In this document: in pieces, positions 7,042-16,666 of the stretch | How positions within the stretch are numbered: the stretch's first letter is position 1 | Layout of the letters: every line of letters starts with the position of its first letter | DNA from: an uncultured Bacteroidales bacterium | Lineage (GTDB): Bacteria > Bacteroidota > Bacteroidia > Bacteroidales > FEN-979 | Direction: 5' to 3' | Length of the DNA: 51,477 nt | Assembly: GCA_903824935.1 (NCBI GenBank) | Contig: CAIJYT010000285.1 | Coordinates: 1 to 51,477 of the forward strand | Notes under the pieces: model-generated | What the model was told of the DNA's origin: nothing | Database searches by the model: none | Seen by the model: the letters and a program-made list of their open reading frames with translations, nothing else | Position numbers and translations under genes: made by a program

Positions 7042-7860
7042 TTACTGCCTGAAAACCCTGGTAAGAAATGATTTCATGTCGTTCCACGATGCTTTGTCAG
7101 CTTCAGCATTATATTGAATCGGAAGATTGAACTCTTTTCCAAGCTTTGTAGCAGCGGGGTTTGTGAAGGCATGGGTTGCATTGGCGTAGGTCTTAAAAAT
7201 ATAATCGGCATGAATGGAATCCATCTGCCGTTTAAATGTATCGACATCATCCTGTGAAACCGATTTGTCGCTGCCTCCATGGCATATCAGTATTTTGGCT
7301 TTTAATGACTGCGGATGTGCAGGCACACCTGCCAATCCGCCGTGGAAGCTTACAATTCCCTTCAGATCGGCTCCAAGTTTGGCATAATTAAGTACCATGG
7401 AACCTCCGAAGCAATATCCTATGGCAGCAATATTCCCGGCATCAGCCAGTGGATATTCTTTGACCTTGTCAATTGCAGCATCAAGCCTGGCCTTTGCCAG
7501 GGTGGGATTATTGTAAAACGCTGAGGTCAGTTGCCTGGCCCCGGCTGGATCCGAGGCAGTATCGCCATTTCCGAACATATCGACAGCCATGGCCAGGTAG
7601 CCAAGTTCTGCCAGCTGTCTTGCCCGCATTTTTGAATAATCATTCAGTCCCCACCATTCATGGACGACGAGAACAACAGGCCGTTTCCCTTTCCTGATTT
7701 CATCCCAGGCGATAAATCCCTTCAGGGTAACGCCACTGGCTGAATAATTCACGCTTTCTTCTTTGATCTTTGATGCCATGGTTTTTGAATATGAGATTAA
7801 GAGTATTGTAACGATGAGTGCACAGGTAAGGATGCAATGAAAAATATTTTTTGCTTTCAT
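7042..7860 (-). CDS. Dienelactone hydrolase family protein, exported
   Basis: 272-residue alpha/beta hydrolase. The N-terminal hydrophobic stretch (residues 7-25) looks like a signal peptide or anchor. The catalytic triad of dienelactone hydrolases is visible: nucleophile Cys150 in G-Y-C-F-G-G-S, Asp198 in G-G-S-D-K and His230 in A-T-H-A-F. The motif V-V-H-E-W-W-G-L-N lies at about 65-73. The family hydrolyses lactones and esters, but the real substrate of such exported members is rarely known. It stands alone between two oppositely directed transcription units, so context gives no hint. Confidence 0.85.
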   Translation of the reverse strand: MKAKNIFHCILTCALIVTILLISYSKTMASKIKEESVNYSASGVTLKGFIAWDEIRKGKRPVVLVVHEWWGLNDYSKMRARQLAELGYLAMAVDMFGNGDTASDPAGARQLTSAFYNNPTLAKARLDAAIDKVKEYPLADAGNIAAIGYCFGGSMVLNYAKLGADLKGIVSFHGGLAGVPAHPQSLKAKILICHGGSDKSVSQDDVDTFKRQMDSIHADYIFKTYANATHAFTNPAATKLGKEFNLPIQYNAEADKASWNDMKSFLTRVFRQ

Positions 7861-8197
7861 TTTTTTAAGATTCTGGAAAAACGGTCAATAAAAATTTAAA
7901 ACAAAGGTAAGGGGAAGACAAGCCGGCTTAGTGTGATTACAGCTCAATAATATAAAAGGATTATACCTCAATGTTAAGGTAGTGGCTTTTCAATCAATTC
8001 TCCGGGAAACCGAACAAATTTGTTGCAGCAAATCCCAAAAACTATGCAAGTGCATTTTTTTTCGCAATAAATACTAAAACATGAAGCATTTAAGCTGATT
8101 CATCCTGAAATTCTGCAAAAGAGTTTTGGTCCTTCGCAGGTTCCCGTTTTTACTCCCCTTGTTTGCGAGCTAATTTTATGCAATCAAATTCCAGGGT
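7861..8197. other. 337-bp divergent intergenic region
   Basis: Separates the dienelactone hydrolase gene (minus) from the barrel protein gene (plus). On the minus strand TACCTTTG (7902-7909) matches the -7 consensus, but without a -33 TTG at normal spacing. On the plus strand TAATTTTA (8171-8178) is a weaker 7/8 candidate. No open frame of note, repeat or RNA structure was recognised. Confidence 0.5.
7902..7909 (-). promoter_or_regulatory. -7 box TACCTTTG for the dienelactone hydrolase gene
   Basis: Perfect TAnnTTTG match on the minus strand, 42 bp before the ATG at 7860. No matching -33 TTG at 18-22 bp, so support is limited to the -7 box and its position. Confidence 0.4.
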
Positions 8198-9310
8198 ATG
8201 AAAAAGTTTCTCATTTTATCGTTGGCAGTGTTATTAATGAAAAGCATGATGGCAATGAATTTCGCAGGTTCAACCGACCCTCTGGCAGGCAGTCTTAATA
8301 ACAATCCCGACACTGTCAGTAAGAAAGCGGCTCACCCACACACCGGTTTTCCCGGGCAACGTAAATCCGCAGTCAAAAAAAAGGTTCTGCCCATAGGCAC
8401 TTTGAAGATCAGGACTGAAATCCCTGCCAGTTTTTCTTATGATAAAGATTCAACGCTCACACTTACTCCTTATCATCTCGTGGTAATTTACAAGGTTCCT
8501 GTCGGACCACATACACTTACATTCCGTGATTCACTAATGGAGCGCCGTAAAACGATTATGGTCGATACCGGAACCACCGGGTATTACCGATTGCTTAAGG
8601 ATTCGACCATCTCCGATTCGGTCAGCAGGGGAAAACCCGAGCTGGGCCATAAACAGCATATTGTATTAAGGTATGAGCCATTCAAACATGCAATAAGTTT
8701 TGATTTTCTTCCGGGTGCCTTTTTTAACGGGAGGGGTATCGGCCCGAATATCAGGTTTGAGATCGGGTATAATGTCAGCAGGGTTCTGAAGCTTGGAATC
8801 GGCACAGGGTATGCCTGTTACACAACCCACCTGAAATACACAGCCTGGGAGTGGTTCGTGCCTGCAGGCACCTATGAATCGGAAAACTTCGGCTTGCCTT
8901 TTATTCCCCTATACCTGGATATTGCACTGAACTTTAAATCCAACCGCACCACTACCTTTTTAAGCTTTAATATAGGGGCAAGTTTCCCAATGGTCGGATC
9001 TATGAGTTGCAAATCTACCTACAACGGATCAACCTATTATCTGAAGATCGACAAGATCCAAACCGGCCTTTATTTTGGTATCGGAGCCGGTATGAAATAT
9101 TTTTTCACTCCCTTTTTCGAAGGAGGCGTGTCTGCCGGCTTTAACATGAGCATCAATGCTGTCAGCGGCGATTACTACAATGACCAGGCATATACAGAGT
9201 ATGCCTACCCTCATGCAGCACCTCATGCCACGACAGGTCTAGGGATCAACCTCATGTTCGGATTTAACCTGGATACAAAGAAATCACAGACTAGACCTCA
9301 GCCATGGTGA
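8198..9310 (+). CDS. Predicted outer-membrane beta-barrel protein
   Basis: 370 residues, no family firmly recognised. Signal peptide at 1-19 (M-K-K-F-L-I-L-S-L-A-V-L-L). Residues about 65-150 contain a small beta domain resembling PEGA-type surface modules (I-G-T-L-K-I-R-T-E-I-P and V-P-V-G-P-H-T-L-T-F). From about 160 to the end there are alternating hydrophobic/glycine beta strands (I-G-P-N-I-R-F-E-I-G-Y-N, L-K-L-G-I-G-T-G-Y) and a final strand L-G-I-N-L-M-F-G-F-N-L, the pattern of an 8- to 10-strand barrel. It stands alone. Role could be structural or porin-like; unknown. Confidence 0.65.
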   Translation: MKKFLILSLAVLLMKSMMAMNFAGSTDPLAGSLNNNPDTVSKKAAHPHTGFPGQRKSAVKKKVLPIGTLKIRTEIPASFSYDKDSTLTLTPYHLVVIYKVPVGPHTLTFRDSLMERRKTIMVDTGTTGYYRLLKDSTISDSVSRGKPELGHKQHIVLRYEPFKHAISFDFLPGAFFNGRGIGPNIRFEIGYNVSRVLKLGIGTGYACYTTHLKYTAWEWFVPAGTYESENFGLPFIPLYLDIALNFKSNRTTTFLSFNIGASFPMVGSMSCKSTYNGSTYYLKIDKIQTGLYFGIGAGMKYFFTPFFEGGVSAGFNMSINAVSGDYYNDQAYTEYAYPHAAPHATTGLGINLMFGFNLDTKKSQTRPQPW

Positions 9311-9371
9311 GTCCTGGTAATTCAGAAAGCCTGATCTTCTTGCAGTCGGGCAAAAATATTGCCGGTCCTGT

Positions 9372-10358
9372 CTATTTTTTCTTTGCTGGCGTATAGACGA
9401 CAACCTCGTTTTTAATTGGCTTCACTGTCTTGAGGTAAGCAAATATCGCCTGAAGGTCCTTTTCGGTCATTTTTCCGTACATGGTCCATGGCATGATTGA
9501 ATTGAATTTCCCCGGCTCAACTTTGGTGTTAAGGGTCAGTGAGTCGCTGTGGATGCGGAAATAATGGATGAACATGTCATCTTTCCAGGCTCCGATCCCG
9601 GTTTCTTCATCGGGTGTGATATTGCTTGATCGAACTATCAAACCATCAGGGAAAGGGAATTCCCTTCCTCCTCCGAATTCAGTTCCTGCAACCAGGCTGC
9701 CCTTGTCGACTTTGGTGTGGCAATCAATGCAGGCTGCTGCCGTGGTCAGGTATTTCCCATAATTCACCACATCGGTTTCCTGAGGAAGCTTTGAAGGTCT
9801 GGCTTTATGAGGCATTGTGTTAATGATGAAATTCATAGGGAAATCGGATGATGATTCGGGGACCTGGTTTTTTATTGGTTTCAGGGTCCTGAGATAAGCA
9901 ATAATACATTTTATGTCTTCCTCGTCCATCAGCCCGTAATAATGATAAGGCATTACCGGAAAAATAGCTTTGCCTTTTTTGGAAACCCCTGTGGTGATTG
10001 CCCTGAAGAGTTCTCCGTCAGTATTATTGGCTATCCCTTCGGGTGTGATATTGGTAGCATAATATGCCCCGGGAAATCCGAATTTCTGATCAAATAAGTC
10101 ACCTCCCATTCCTATTGTTCCTTCAGTCGGAGGACCTGAAAATCTTGACCAGTCGCGTTTTGAATGGCAATCGATACAAATTGTCACATGGTTGGCAAGG
10201 TATTCCCCTCTTGCTATCCTTTCGGGGGTCAATTCGACCTTAAGATCCTGCGCAGATCCTACATTTGGCAGGGCAAACTTCAGGTAACAAAGGGCTACAG
10301 CCAAAACAATAACAATGATTATTACAATCCAGAGTAAAATCTTCTTTGCTTTTTTCAT
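9372..10358 (-). CDS. Dihaem cytochrome c, membrane-anchored
   Basis: 328 residues with one N-terminal transmembrane anchor (7-27) and two cytochrome c domains. The haem motifs are C61-I-D-C-H and C210-I-D-C-H. Each domain ends with a helix typical of class I cytochromes (E-D-I-K-C-I-I-A-Y-L-R-T-L-K-P-I-K-N and K-D-L-Q-A-I-F-A-Y-L-K-T-V-K-P-I-K-N), so the halves look like an internal duplication. Candidate axial Met residues lie in P-V-M-P-Y and S-I-M-P-W. It resembles the cytochrome c subunits of membrane alcohol or aldehyde dehydrogenases, but no dehydrogenase is nearby. It follows tspO by 95 bp on the same strand. Confidence 0.9.
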   Translation of the reverse strand: MKKAKKILLWIVIIIVIVLAVALCYLKFALPNVGSAQDLKVELTPERIARGEYLANHVTICIDCHSKRDWSRFSGPPTEGTIGMGGDLFDQKFGFPGAYYATNITPEGIANNTDGELFRAITTGVSKKGKAIFPVMPYHYYGLMDEEDIKCIIAYLRTLKPIKNQVPESSSDFPMNFIINTMPHKARPSKLPQETDVVNYGKYLTTAAACIDCHTKVDKGSLVAGTEFGGGREFPFPDGLIVRSSNITPDEETGIGAWKDDMFIHYFRIHSDSLTLNTKVEPGKFNSIMPWTMYGKMTEKDLQAIFAYLKTVKPIKNEVVVYTPAKKK

Positions 10359-10453
10359 GGTTCCGGTTTTAAAGGATTAATGATTAAACGATTTTATTCT
10401 GAATGCGGAAGGGTATAGTAATCCCGGGAAAGTGCCGTGATGATCATTGCATT

Positions 10454-10927
10454 TCAGTTTAGTTTGAAAAACGCTGCATTCAGTATTGTTGCAAAACTAA
10501 CCCAAAGAAAGTAAGGGATATTAATATAGGCGGCGGCGGGCTTGATCCTGTAAAAGAGTGCGATCATAACGGGTAAGCACAGCCAAAGTATTACGATATC
10601 CAGCAGACCGAGCCCGATGTGTTTAAAATAGAAAAAGAAGAAACTCCAGGCAAAGTTAAGGAGGAGCTGAATGAAATAAACGGCAAGGGCCCATGATTTT
10701 GCTTTACCTGCCGGCTGGTTCCAGATCATGTAAAATGAGACTCCCATCAGGATGTATAGAACAGTCCAGACAGGACCAAAAATCCAGTTTGGAGGGCTGA
10801 TGGCCGGGTGGTTCAGTGAAGCATACCATTCAGGTATAGCGTTTGAAGTGAAGAGGCCTGAAACGGCTCCGATCAAAAGCGGTAAAGAAAGGGAAATAAG
10901 AAGCCTGATAATATTCATGGTCTTCAT
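10454..10927 (-). CDS. tspO: TspO/MBR family tryptophan-rich membrane protein
   Basis: 157 residues with five transmembrane helices, the standard TspO size. Family motifs: P-x-I-S-P-P-N-W-I-F-G-P-V-W-T-V-L-Y (about 42-58), L-N-F-A-W-S-F-F-F-F, and the last helix Y-F-L-W-V-S-F-A-T-I-L-N. TspO proteins bind porphyrins and other tetrapyrroles and act in stress or tetrapyrrole handling. The gene sits 21 bp after the second KAS III gene and before a cytochrome c gene, which fits a haem-related role but does not prove it. The ATG at 10918 (Met4) is an equally good start. Confidence 0.93.
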   Translation of the reverse strand: MKTMNIIRLLISLSLPLLIGAVSGLFTSNAIPEWYASLNHPAISPPNWIFGPVWTVLYILMGVSFYMIWNQPAGKAKSWALAVYFIQLLLNFAWSFFFFYFKHIGLGLLDIVILWLCLPVMIALFYRIKPAAAYINIPYFLWVSFATILNAAFFKLN

Positions 10928-10948
10928 GTGGATGGATTGAAGTTCAAT

Positions 10949-12031
10949 TTACATTTTATAAACCAATGCATTGATATTCATTCCGGCTCCGACAGAGGCC
11001 AGAATAATGGTATCCCCTTTCTTAATTTTATGGGTGTTCATCTTCTTCTTCAGGATGAGGTCGAGAAGTGTGGGAACTGTTGCAACCGAAGAATTACCCA
11101 GCCATGAGATAGTCATAGGCATAACGTTTTCAGGTATATCATCAATACCATAAAGTGTATAAAGCCTTTGCAATATCGCATCATCCATTTTCCCGTTCGC
11201 CTGATGGATCAGCACTTTTTTAATGTCGCGGAGATTTACTTTGCTTTTTTCCAGGCAGTCTTTGATCGCCTGTGGAACTGTTTCAAGGGCATACTGGTAT
11301 AGCCTCCTGCCGTTCATTTTTAAAAACATTTCTTCGTGCTCAGCACCGGAAGGCTTATATGATTTGCCCATGAAAAGCATTTTGGAATACAGGAAGGTAT
11401 CTGAACGTGTTTTGTGCGCCAGGATACCGATTGGAGTGCTGCTCTTCCTTGCTTCCAGAACAGCCGCGCCTGCCCCGTCGGAATAAAGCATACTGTCCCT
11501 GTCGTGGGGGTCGGATACCCTTGATAAAATTTCCGCCCCGATAACCAGGATTTTCTTAGCATCCCCTGATTTTATATAATAATCGGCCTGAATCATTGCC
11601 TGCAGCCAGCCGGGACATCCAAAAGGCAGGTCGTAAGCTACAGTGTTGGGATTTTTTATGCCAAGCTGAAACTTGACCCGGGATGCAAGGCTGGGTACAA
11701 TATCCAGTTGCTTATTGCCTTTACGTACATCACCGAAATTGTGAGCAACAATGATGTAATCGAGTTCTTCCTTGTCGATTTTGGCAGACTTAATGGCCTC
11801 AATAGCCGCAAAACCTGCCAGGTCGGAGGTTACGAGGCTGCCTGATGCATAACGTCTTTCGGCGATTGTTGAAATTTCCTCAAATTTATCAATGATCTCG
11901 CGATTCGATTTATCGAGTTTTTTCCCGGATGTATCAAAGAATTCAGCGGCAAGGAAATCTTCATTTTTAACAAGTTTTGAAGGGATATAAGACCCGGTTC
12001 CTGTGATAATACTGTAAATGTTTTTCTCCAT
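10949..12031 (-). CDS. 3-oxoacyl-ACP synthase III family protein
   Basis: 360 residues. The complete KAS III fold starts with I-I-T-G-T-G-S-Y-I-P, which sets the start at ATG 12031; the frame continues to 12115 only with a TTG codon and unlikely sequence. Catalytic residues: Cys139 (F-G-C-P-G-W), His276 (I-H-Q-A-N-G-K-M) and Asn313 (L-G-N-S-S-V-A-T-V-P). It is longer than housekeeping FabH (about 320) because of an insertion near 30-60, as in KAS III proteins acting outside normal fatty-acid synthesis. It heads a minus-strand set with tspO and cytochrome c, and has a well-formed promoter at 12175-12204 with a leader of about 138 nt. Confidence 0.88.
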   Translation of the reverse strand: MEKNIYSIITGTGSYIPSKLVKNEDFLAAEFFDTSGKKLDKSNREIIDKFEEISTIAERRYASGSLVTSDLAGFAAIEAIKSAKIDKEELDYIIVAHNFGDVRKGNKQLDIVPSLASRVKFQLGIKNPNTVAYDLPFGCPGWLQAMIQADYYIKSGDAKKILVIGAEILSRVSDPHDRDSMLYSDGAGAAVLEARKSSTPIGILAHKTRSDTFLYSKMLFMGKSYKPSGAEHEEMFLKMNGRRLYQYALETVPQAIKDCLEKSKVNLRDIKKVLIHQANGKMDDAILQRLYTLYGIDDIPENVMPMTISWLGNSSVATVPTLLDLILKKKMNTHKIKKGDTIILASVGAGMNINALVYKM

Positions 12032-12174
12032 ATAAAAATGATGTACGCCTTTGATTATTTGCCTGAAAATTATGCTGTTCCCGGTCGATTTTGAATTATT
12101 TTCAACCGGTTCCAACTGTCCATCACGTATTTAAGCTTTTTTAGAAAAGGATTTTTTAATGCCAAATATTTTTA

Positions 12175-12204
12175 CAAATATACTTTTTTCAATATATTTT
12201 ACAA
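12175..12204 (-). promoter_or_regulatory. Promoter of the KAS III-tspO-cytochrome set
   Basis: On the minus strand: TTG (12204-12202), 19-bp spacer, TATATTTG (12182-12175). This is a perfect -7 box with ideal spacing, the best promoter seen in the window. Predicted start near 12169. No other feature was recognised in the 293-bp gap 12032-12324. Confidence 0.7.
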
Positions 12205-12324
12205 GTAAAAATAAGAGGGTGCAGCTAAGATTTCTACAAAGAATAACCTGAAAGAGGGTCATGAATTAGTGGGGCAGGATATTCCCTTATGGATTTCAGG
12301 ATCGGAAAAATCAGGCATACCCTG

Positions 12325-15300
12325 TTAATCGCGTGAAATTGCCGAGTTCAGGTACGAGACAAGCACCTCGTTCTTATTCCCGCTGGTGCCATCGTAGGTC
12401 AGGGTAACGACAGGAATTCCTGTGATTCGCCTGATCTCCTGGGCCATGGCCTCAGTTACCATTGCCGGGCAGCAGAAGGCAGGATTGGTTTGCACAAAAA
12501 GAGAGATCCCCGGATAGTTTTCGAGGATATAAAAAATCTTCAGGATGTTCTCGTAGGATTCGCCTGAATGATAAGGGTTTATATTGAATTTAGGCAGATT
12601 TTTTTCAAGGCGTTCAGGACTGACAACCGGTTTGTTCCCCAGGTATTTTTTGAATTGATTATAGTACCTGTCCTCAAACATTTTAATGCTCGAAATCATC
12701 ACCCTGTAGAGACCAGTATTAAAATAATCGCCACGTGCCATAGCCCGGCGTATCTGATTCTCGATCGTTAATTTTACCAGGTCGGTATAGGGTGTTGTGA
12801 CTACTTCGCCCCCGTTTTCTTCGATATCACGAATCAGGTCCTGATTCATGATGTCGTTATCCCTCACGTACAGGTCGCCGAAAATGGCAACCAGCGGCTT
12901 GTTCTCCGGTTTCCGTTCAATTTTATCAAACAGTGAGACCGCTTCAGTTACGGCAGCATCAATCTGACGCTTGCCGAGAAAAGCCGTTTCAAGGATACTT
13001 ATGCTTTTTTCGATAGCAGCATCCGTTTCACCCCGGTTGACCTCATAAGGCCTTATTTTGCATCCCATCTTCCTGATCAGCCCGCCCAGCAGGTAAGCGA
13101 AGTAGGCATAGTACCCGGTGCTGTATGCAATTTCAAGATGGGTAAGCTGCCCGAAATAAACGGATGCCTTATCAAAACCATGCCCGTAATCCTCAAGCAG
13201 GTTTTTAATATAAAAAGGATAAAGCCTGAGGTTGCAGGTGATGTAACATTTGGTCATCCAGAGCATGGTTTGTTCGGGTTTCAGCCCATGCTGTTCAACA
13301 TAATCAATGAATTCCTGGGCAACGATATTCACAGGAATACACTGCCCTGTATTATGGGCCATGCTCTTGCGGATGATCATTTCGCTGGATTTCATAAGGC
13401 GGGCATCGATGCCTCCCCTCCGGAGGTTGGCAACCAGTAAGGGTGCCACCAGGTTATCCCAGTTGGGGAACAACAGGGTCTTGCCGTTGATCCTGGTTTC
13501 GAGATGAGGCAATAAGGCGGGAGACTTTGGCTCAGGCGCTTTACGGTCCAGGGCCGAGTGGTTTCTGAACGACCTGATCGCAGCTTCTATCCTGGTTTCA
13601 TAGCCCACATTCGAGTCATGCTCATCGATCTGGAGGATGAGATAAGGCTTGTCATATTCGTTCATCATTTTTTTAAAATATTCAATGATGAAAGAATCGG
13701 GAGCGCATTTGAATGCGGTGACCAGGACAGGATAAAGATTTTTTGCCGTGGCCGTGGTCCTGGCTGTTTCAAGGATCCTGGAAGCATAATACCAGGGAAT
13801 TTTCCTGAGCAGAAGTTCGGTTTCTTCGGGCTGCAATTCGTCAGGATCAATCATGTCCTGGAAAAAGCTTTTAATCCCCATCCTGGCAAAAATATCGGGA
13901 ATGCCTTTGTTCATTGACTTCGAGAGTACCACGTAGGGCCGTCCCAGTAAAACCACCGAAACCCCGTCGGCAGGGTTAAATTCAGTTTTAAAAACCGTGA
14001 TCAGTTGCTTTTTGCGTTCATGGGCAAACAGCAGGGCCTCTTCGTAAGCCCATTTCACTTTTTCAAACGTGATGGCTGGTCCAAGGCAGGGGCTGAAACT
14101 TGCGGTAAGCTGTTTGACCACCTGCCGGTTCCCCTTATGGAAATTAAGCATTGGGGATATCATTTTCCCGGTAACGGCCTTATCCTTCATTGTAAAAAGG
14201 AGAGAGCCCGAGTACTGTGTGTAATAGCAGTAATGGCTATCGGAATTTTCCTGTTTGTCCCTTGTTTCCAGTGAAACCGGGAAAAAAATAAAATCTGTTT
14301 TACCTGCCAGCCAGTTTACATGACCGTGAATGGAATCAATTGGCGCGCAAAATTCAGCACCGGCTATTCGCTTTCCTTCTTTTACAGGGTCTGTGTAATT
14401 TTCGCTGGTCACGATGCGCACGGATAAATTTCCGAAAAAACGTTTCCAGAGTATAAGTTCATCATACAGGTGCAATGCAGCCGGTAATCCAACCACGACC
14501 TCATGGCTGAAGGTCTTGGGCTGGACCAGGCGAAGGATAGTGGCTCTCTGTTCAAGGAGGTTAAAAACCCCTGATTCTAAGTTAAGGTGTTTTTTTGTTT
14601 CATAATCCCGCCCGCAAAGAAACCCGTATGCCACCTGTTCTCCATGCACATTGGCGAGGCTGATGTGGCAATGATTCGCGCAGATCGTGCACCTCTCTGA
14701 ACGGATGTCAAGGACTTCCCGGAAAAACCCGAGGCCCCTGAACCCGGATTTGGACGACATATCATTTTTAAAGCCATAGTGCCTGGTTTCAGCCGGTTTT
14801 TCTTCCCCGAGAAGCAGGGCTACGCCCAGAGCGCCGGTAAGATGACAGTAAGGCGATACAAATATTTGTTTTCCCAGCCGTTGTTCAAAGGCCGCGACCA
14901 GTGACTTGTTTTTTGCTGTTGCCCCCTGGAAACAGACTTGCTTGCCTATGGAACTCTCTACAGCCACTTTTTTAAGGTAATTTTCGGTCACTGAATGAAG
15001 TACCGCAGCAAGGATCTCATCCACCGTATACCCTTTATTAAGAAGATGATTCATGTCGCGTTCCATAAAAACAGTGCAGCGGTCGCTGGTAAGCGGGGCC
15101 GACACTCCCCCTGTCCGCTTTGAATAGGCATCCAGTTCACAGCCCAGTTTCCCTGCCTGCTCCTCGAGAAAACTCCCGGTACCGGCTGCACAAACGGCGT
15201 TCATCTGCGAAAAAGTCACCATTCCCTTATGCATGATGGTAAACTTGGAATCCTGTCCGCCGATCTCAATTATGGTATCAGTTTCGGGATTCAGTTCATA

Positions 15301-16596
15301 CGCAGCCCTGGCATGCGCCGTGATCTCATCAACGATGAGATCGGCATGGATGAGCTTCCCTATGAATTTCCTTCCCGACCCTGTGGTCCCGGCACCCGAT
15401 ATGCTGAGGTTGATCCCTGTTCTAAGTATAAGGTCATCAATGGATTCGAAAACTGCCTGGACTGCTTCGGCAGGCCTGCCCAAGGTAGCGGTATAAAAAC
15501 CGGCAAGGGGGGAATGATCAGTGTTTGTAAGAATGGCTTTTGTACTCGTTGATCCGATATCTATTCCCAGCAAAGACTTATAATTCGAGCCTTTAACCAG
15601 TGGAACATACTGGTCGACCAGCACATCCGCAGTATGGGCAACAAAAGAAGGTTTGAATTTCCATGAAGCCTCACTTATAAAATCCGGATACCCCGAAAGC
15701 TTTATTTCCAGCGGGGGATAGAAATAATTTTTCTCCTGGTCATCAGGAAGTAAAATCTCATCAAGGGATGATATCTTCTTCATTGCTGGATGCTGTTTAT
15801 CCTGCAGCCAAAGATAACATGCACCGGCAGCACCCAGGCAACATGAATATTCATTCAGAATGAAACGGGTGTTCAGAAGGTCTTCAAGATGCCTTATCAC
15901 AGCTGCATTTTTTGAAACGCCTCCAGCAAAGAACAAGGGGAGTGAGGGGTCGGCCTGTTTAAAGAGTGTATCCACCACATTCACGGCGAGTCCCCTGCAA
16001 AGGCTGTCGCAAATGGCTTCAAGGGAAAAACCTCTCTGCTGGGCATGGATAAGGTCGGTTTTGGCAAAAACCGAACAACGGGATGCAATTTCAGGAATGG
16101 GGCCTTTGTTTCTTAATGCAACTTCACTCAACTCTTCGATGCCTGAGAGGTTAAGGCGGAAGGCCTGCTGGTCGAGAAAACTTCCGGTACCCGCAGCACA
16201 GGAAGAGTTAGACCTCACCGATTCGAAATTTCCTTTGTCATCGAACCTGATCAGGCTGAATTTTTCGGCTCCTATGTACAACAGTGACCTTGCTTCATTG
16301 CATAAAATTTTTGTCGCCCTGATAAGTGCAAGCTGGGTGTTAAAGGAAGTGATCAGCCCGGTATTAAATACCGGGGATGCACAGGCGGCAATACCAGTAA
16401 GGTTCGACAGGTCCAGCTCATGAGTGGCAGACCTCAGCCATTCCCTGAGTTTCCCTTTATGAGCAAGGTACAGGGTTTTCAGGATACGGCCCGACATATC
16501 CATGAGCACAAACGAAATGGTGACCGATCCTATATCTATTCCAAGCAGGGTCTCCCGGGTAAAATGCCCGGTTTGTTCCCTCATCGACATGTCCAT
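12325..16596 (-). CDS. Giant acyl-CoA dehydratase activase (BadF/HgdC type) fusion
   Basis: 1423 residues. Activators of 2-hydroxyacyl-CoA dehydratases and benzoyl-CoA reductases use ATP to push an electron from a [4Fe-4S] cluster to the dehydratase. Here two ASKHA ATPase domains are fused: L-L-G-I-D-I-G-S-V-T at about 17-26 and L-L-G-I-D-I-G-S-T-S at about 342-351. Each has the cluster cysteines: Cys133 (S-S-C-A-A-G-T-G-S-F) and Cys174 (R-C-S-V-F), then Cys469 and Cys507. A Cys/His segment (C-T-I-C-A-N-H-C-H) near 650 starts the DUF2229 region. The C-terminal part resembles HgdB/dehydratase subunits (T-N-P-A-F-C-C-P; T-Y-D-G-T-S-G-N-K-N). The ATG at 16596 was chosen because extension to 16689 needs a GTG and overlaps pirin. 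No partner dehydratase genes are adjacent. Confidence 0.9.
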   Translation of the reverse strand: MDMSMREQTGHFTRETLLGIDIGSVTISFVLMDMSGRILKTLYLAHKGKLREWLRSATHELDLSNLTGIAACASPVFNTGLITSFNTQLALIRATKILCNEARSLLYIGAEKFSLIRFDDKGNFESVRSNSSCAAGTGSFLDQQAFRLNLSGIEELSEVALRNKGPIPEIASRCSVFAKTDLIHAQQRGFSLEAICDSLCRGLAVNVVDTLFKQADPSLPLFFAGGVSKNAAVIRHLEDLLNTRFILNEYSCCLGAAGACYLWLQDKQHPAMKKISSLDEILLPDDQEKNYFYPPLEIKLSGYPDFISEASWKFKPSFVAHTADVLVDQYVPLVKGSNYKSLLGIDIGSTSTKAILTNTDHSPLAGFYTATLGRPAEAVQAVFESIDDLILRTGINLSISGAGTTGSGRKFIGKLIHADLIVDEITAHARAAYELNPETDTIIEIGGQDSKFTIMHKGMVTFSQMNAVCAAGTGSFLEEQAGKLGCELDAYSKRTGGVSAPLTSDRCTVFMERDMNHLLNKGYTVDEILAAVLHSVTENYLKKVAVESSIGKQVCFQGATAKNKSLVAAFEQRLGKQIFVSPYCHLTGALGVALLLGEEKPAETRHYGFKNDMSSKSGFRGLGFFREVLDIRSERCTICANHCHISLANVHGEQVAYGFLCGRDYETKKHLNLESGVFNLLEQRATILRLVQPKTFSHEVVVGLPAALHLYDELILWKRFFGNLSVRIVTSENYTDPVKEGKRIAGAEFCAPIDSIHGHVNWLAGKTDFIFFPVSLETRDKQENSDSHYCYYTQYSGSLLFTMKDKAVTGKMISPMLNFHKGNRQVVKQLTASFSPCLGPAITFEKVKWAYEEALLFAHERKKQLITVFKTEFNPADGVSVVLLGRPYVVLSKSMNKGIPDIFARMGIKSFFQDMIDPDELQPEETELLLRKIPWYYASRILETARTTATAKNLYPVLVTAFKCAPDSFIIEYFKKMMNEYDKPYLILQIDEHDSNVGYETRIEAAIRSFRNHSALDRKAPEPKSPALLPHLETRINGKTLLFPNWDNLVAPLLVANLRRGGIDARLMKSSEMIIRKSMAHNTGQCIPVNIVAQEFIDYVEQHGLKPEQTMLWMTKCYITCNLRLYPFYIKNLLEDYGHGFDKASVYFGQLTHLEIAYSTGYYAYFAYLLGGLIRKMGCKIRPYEVNRGETDAAIEKSISILETAFLGKRQIDAAVTEAVSLFDKIERKPENKPLVAIFGDLYVRDNDIMNQDLIRDIEENGGEVVTTPYTDLVKLTIENQIRRAMARGDYFNTGLYRVMISSIKMFEDRYYNQFKKYLGNKPVVSPERLEKNLPKFNINPYHSGESYENILKIFYILENYPGISLFVQTNPAFCCPAMVTEAMAQEIRRITGIPVVTLTYDGTSGNKNEVLVSYLNSAISRD

Positions 16597-16666
16597 TTGA
16601 TGCCATAAGGTTGTTCGGCCAAAGGTAACCCAAAGGCCGTCTGAATGCAAATTAAAATGATTCTTC

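Noticed and set aside
12032-12115. N-terminal extension of the second KAS III to 12115
   Set aside because: It needs a TTG start and adds 28 residues before the conserved I-T-G-T-G-S-Y-I-P start.
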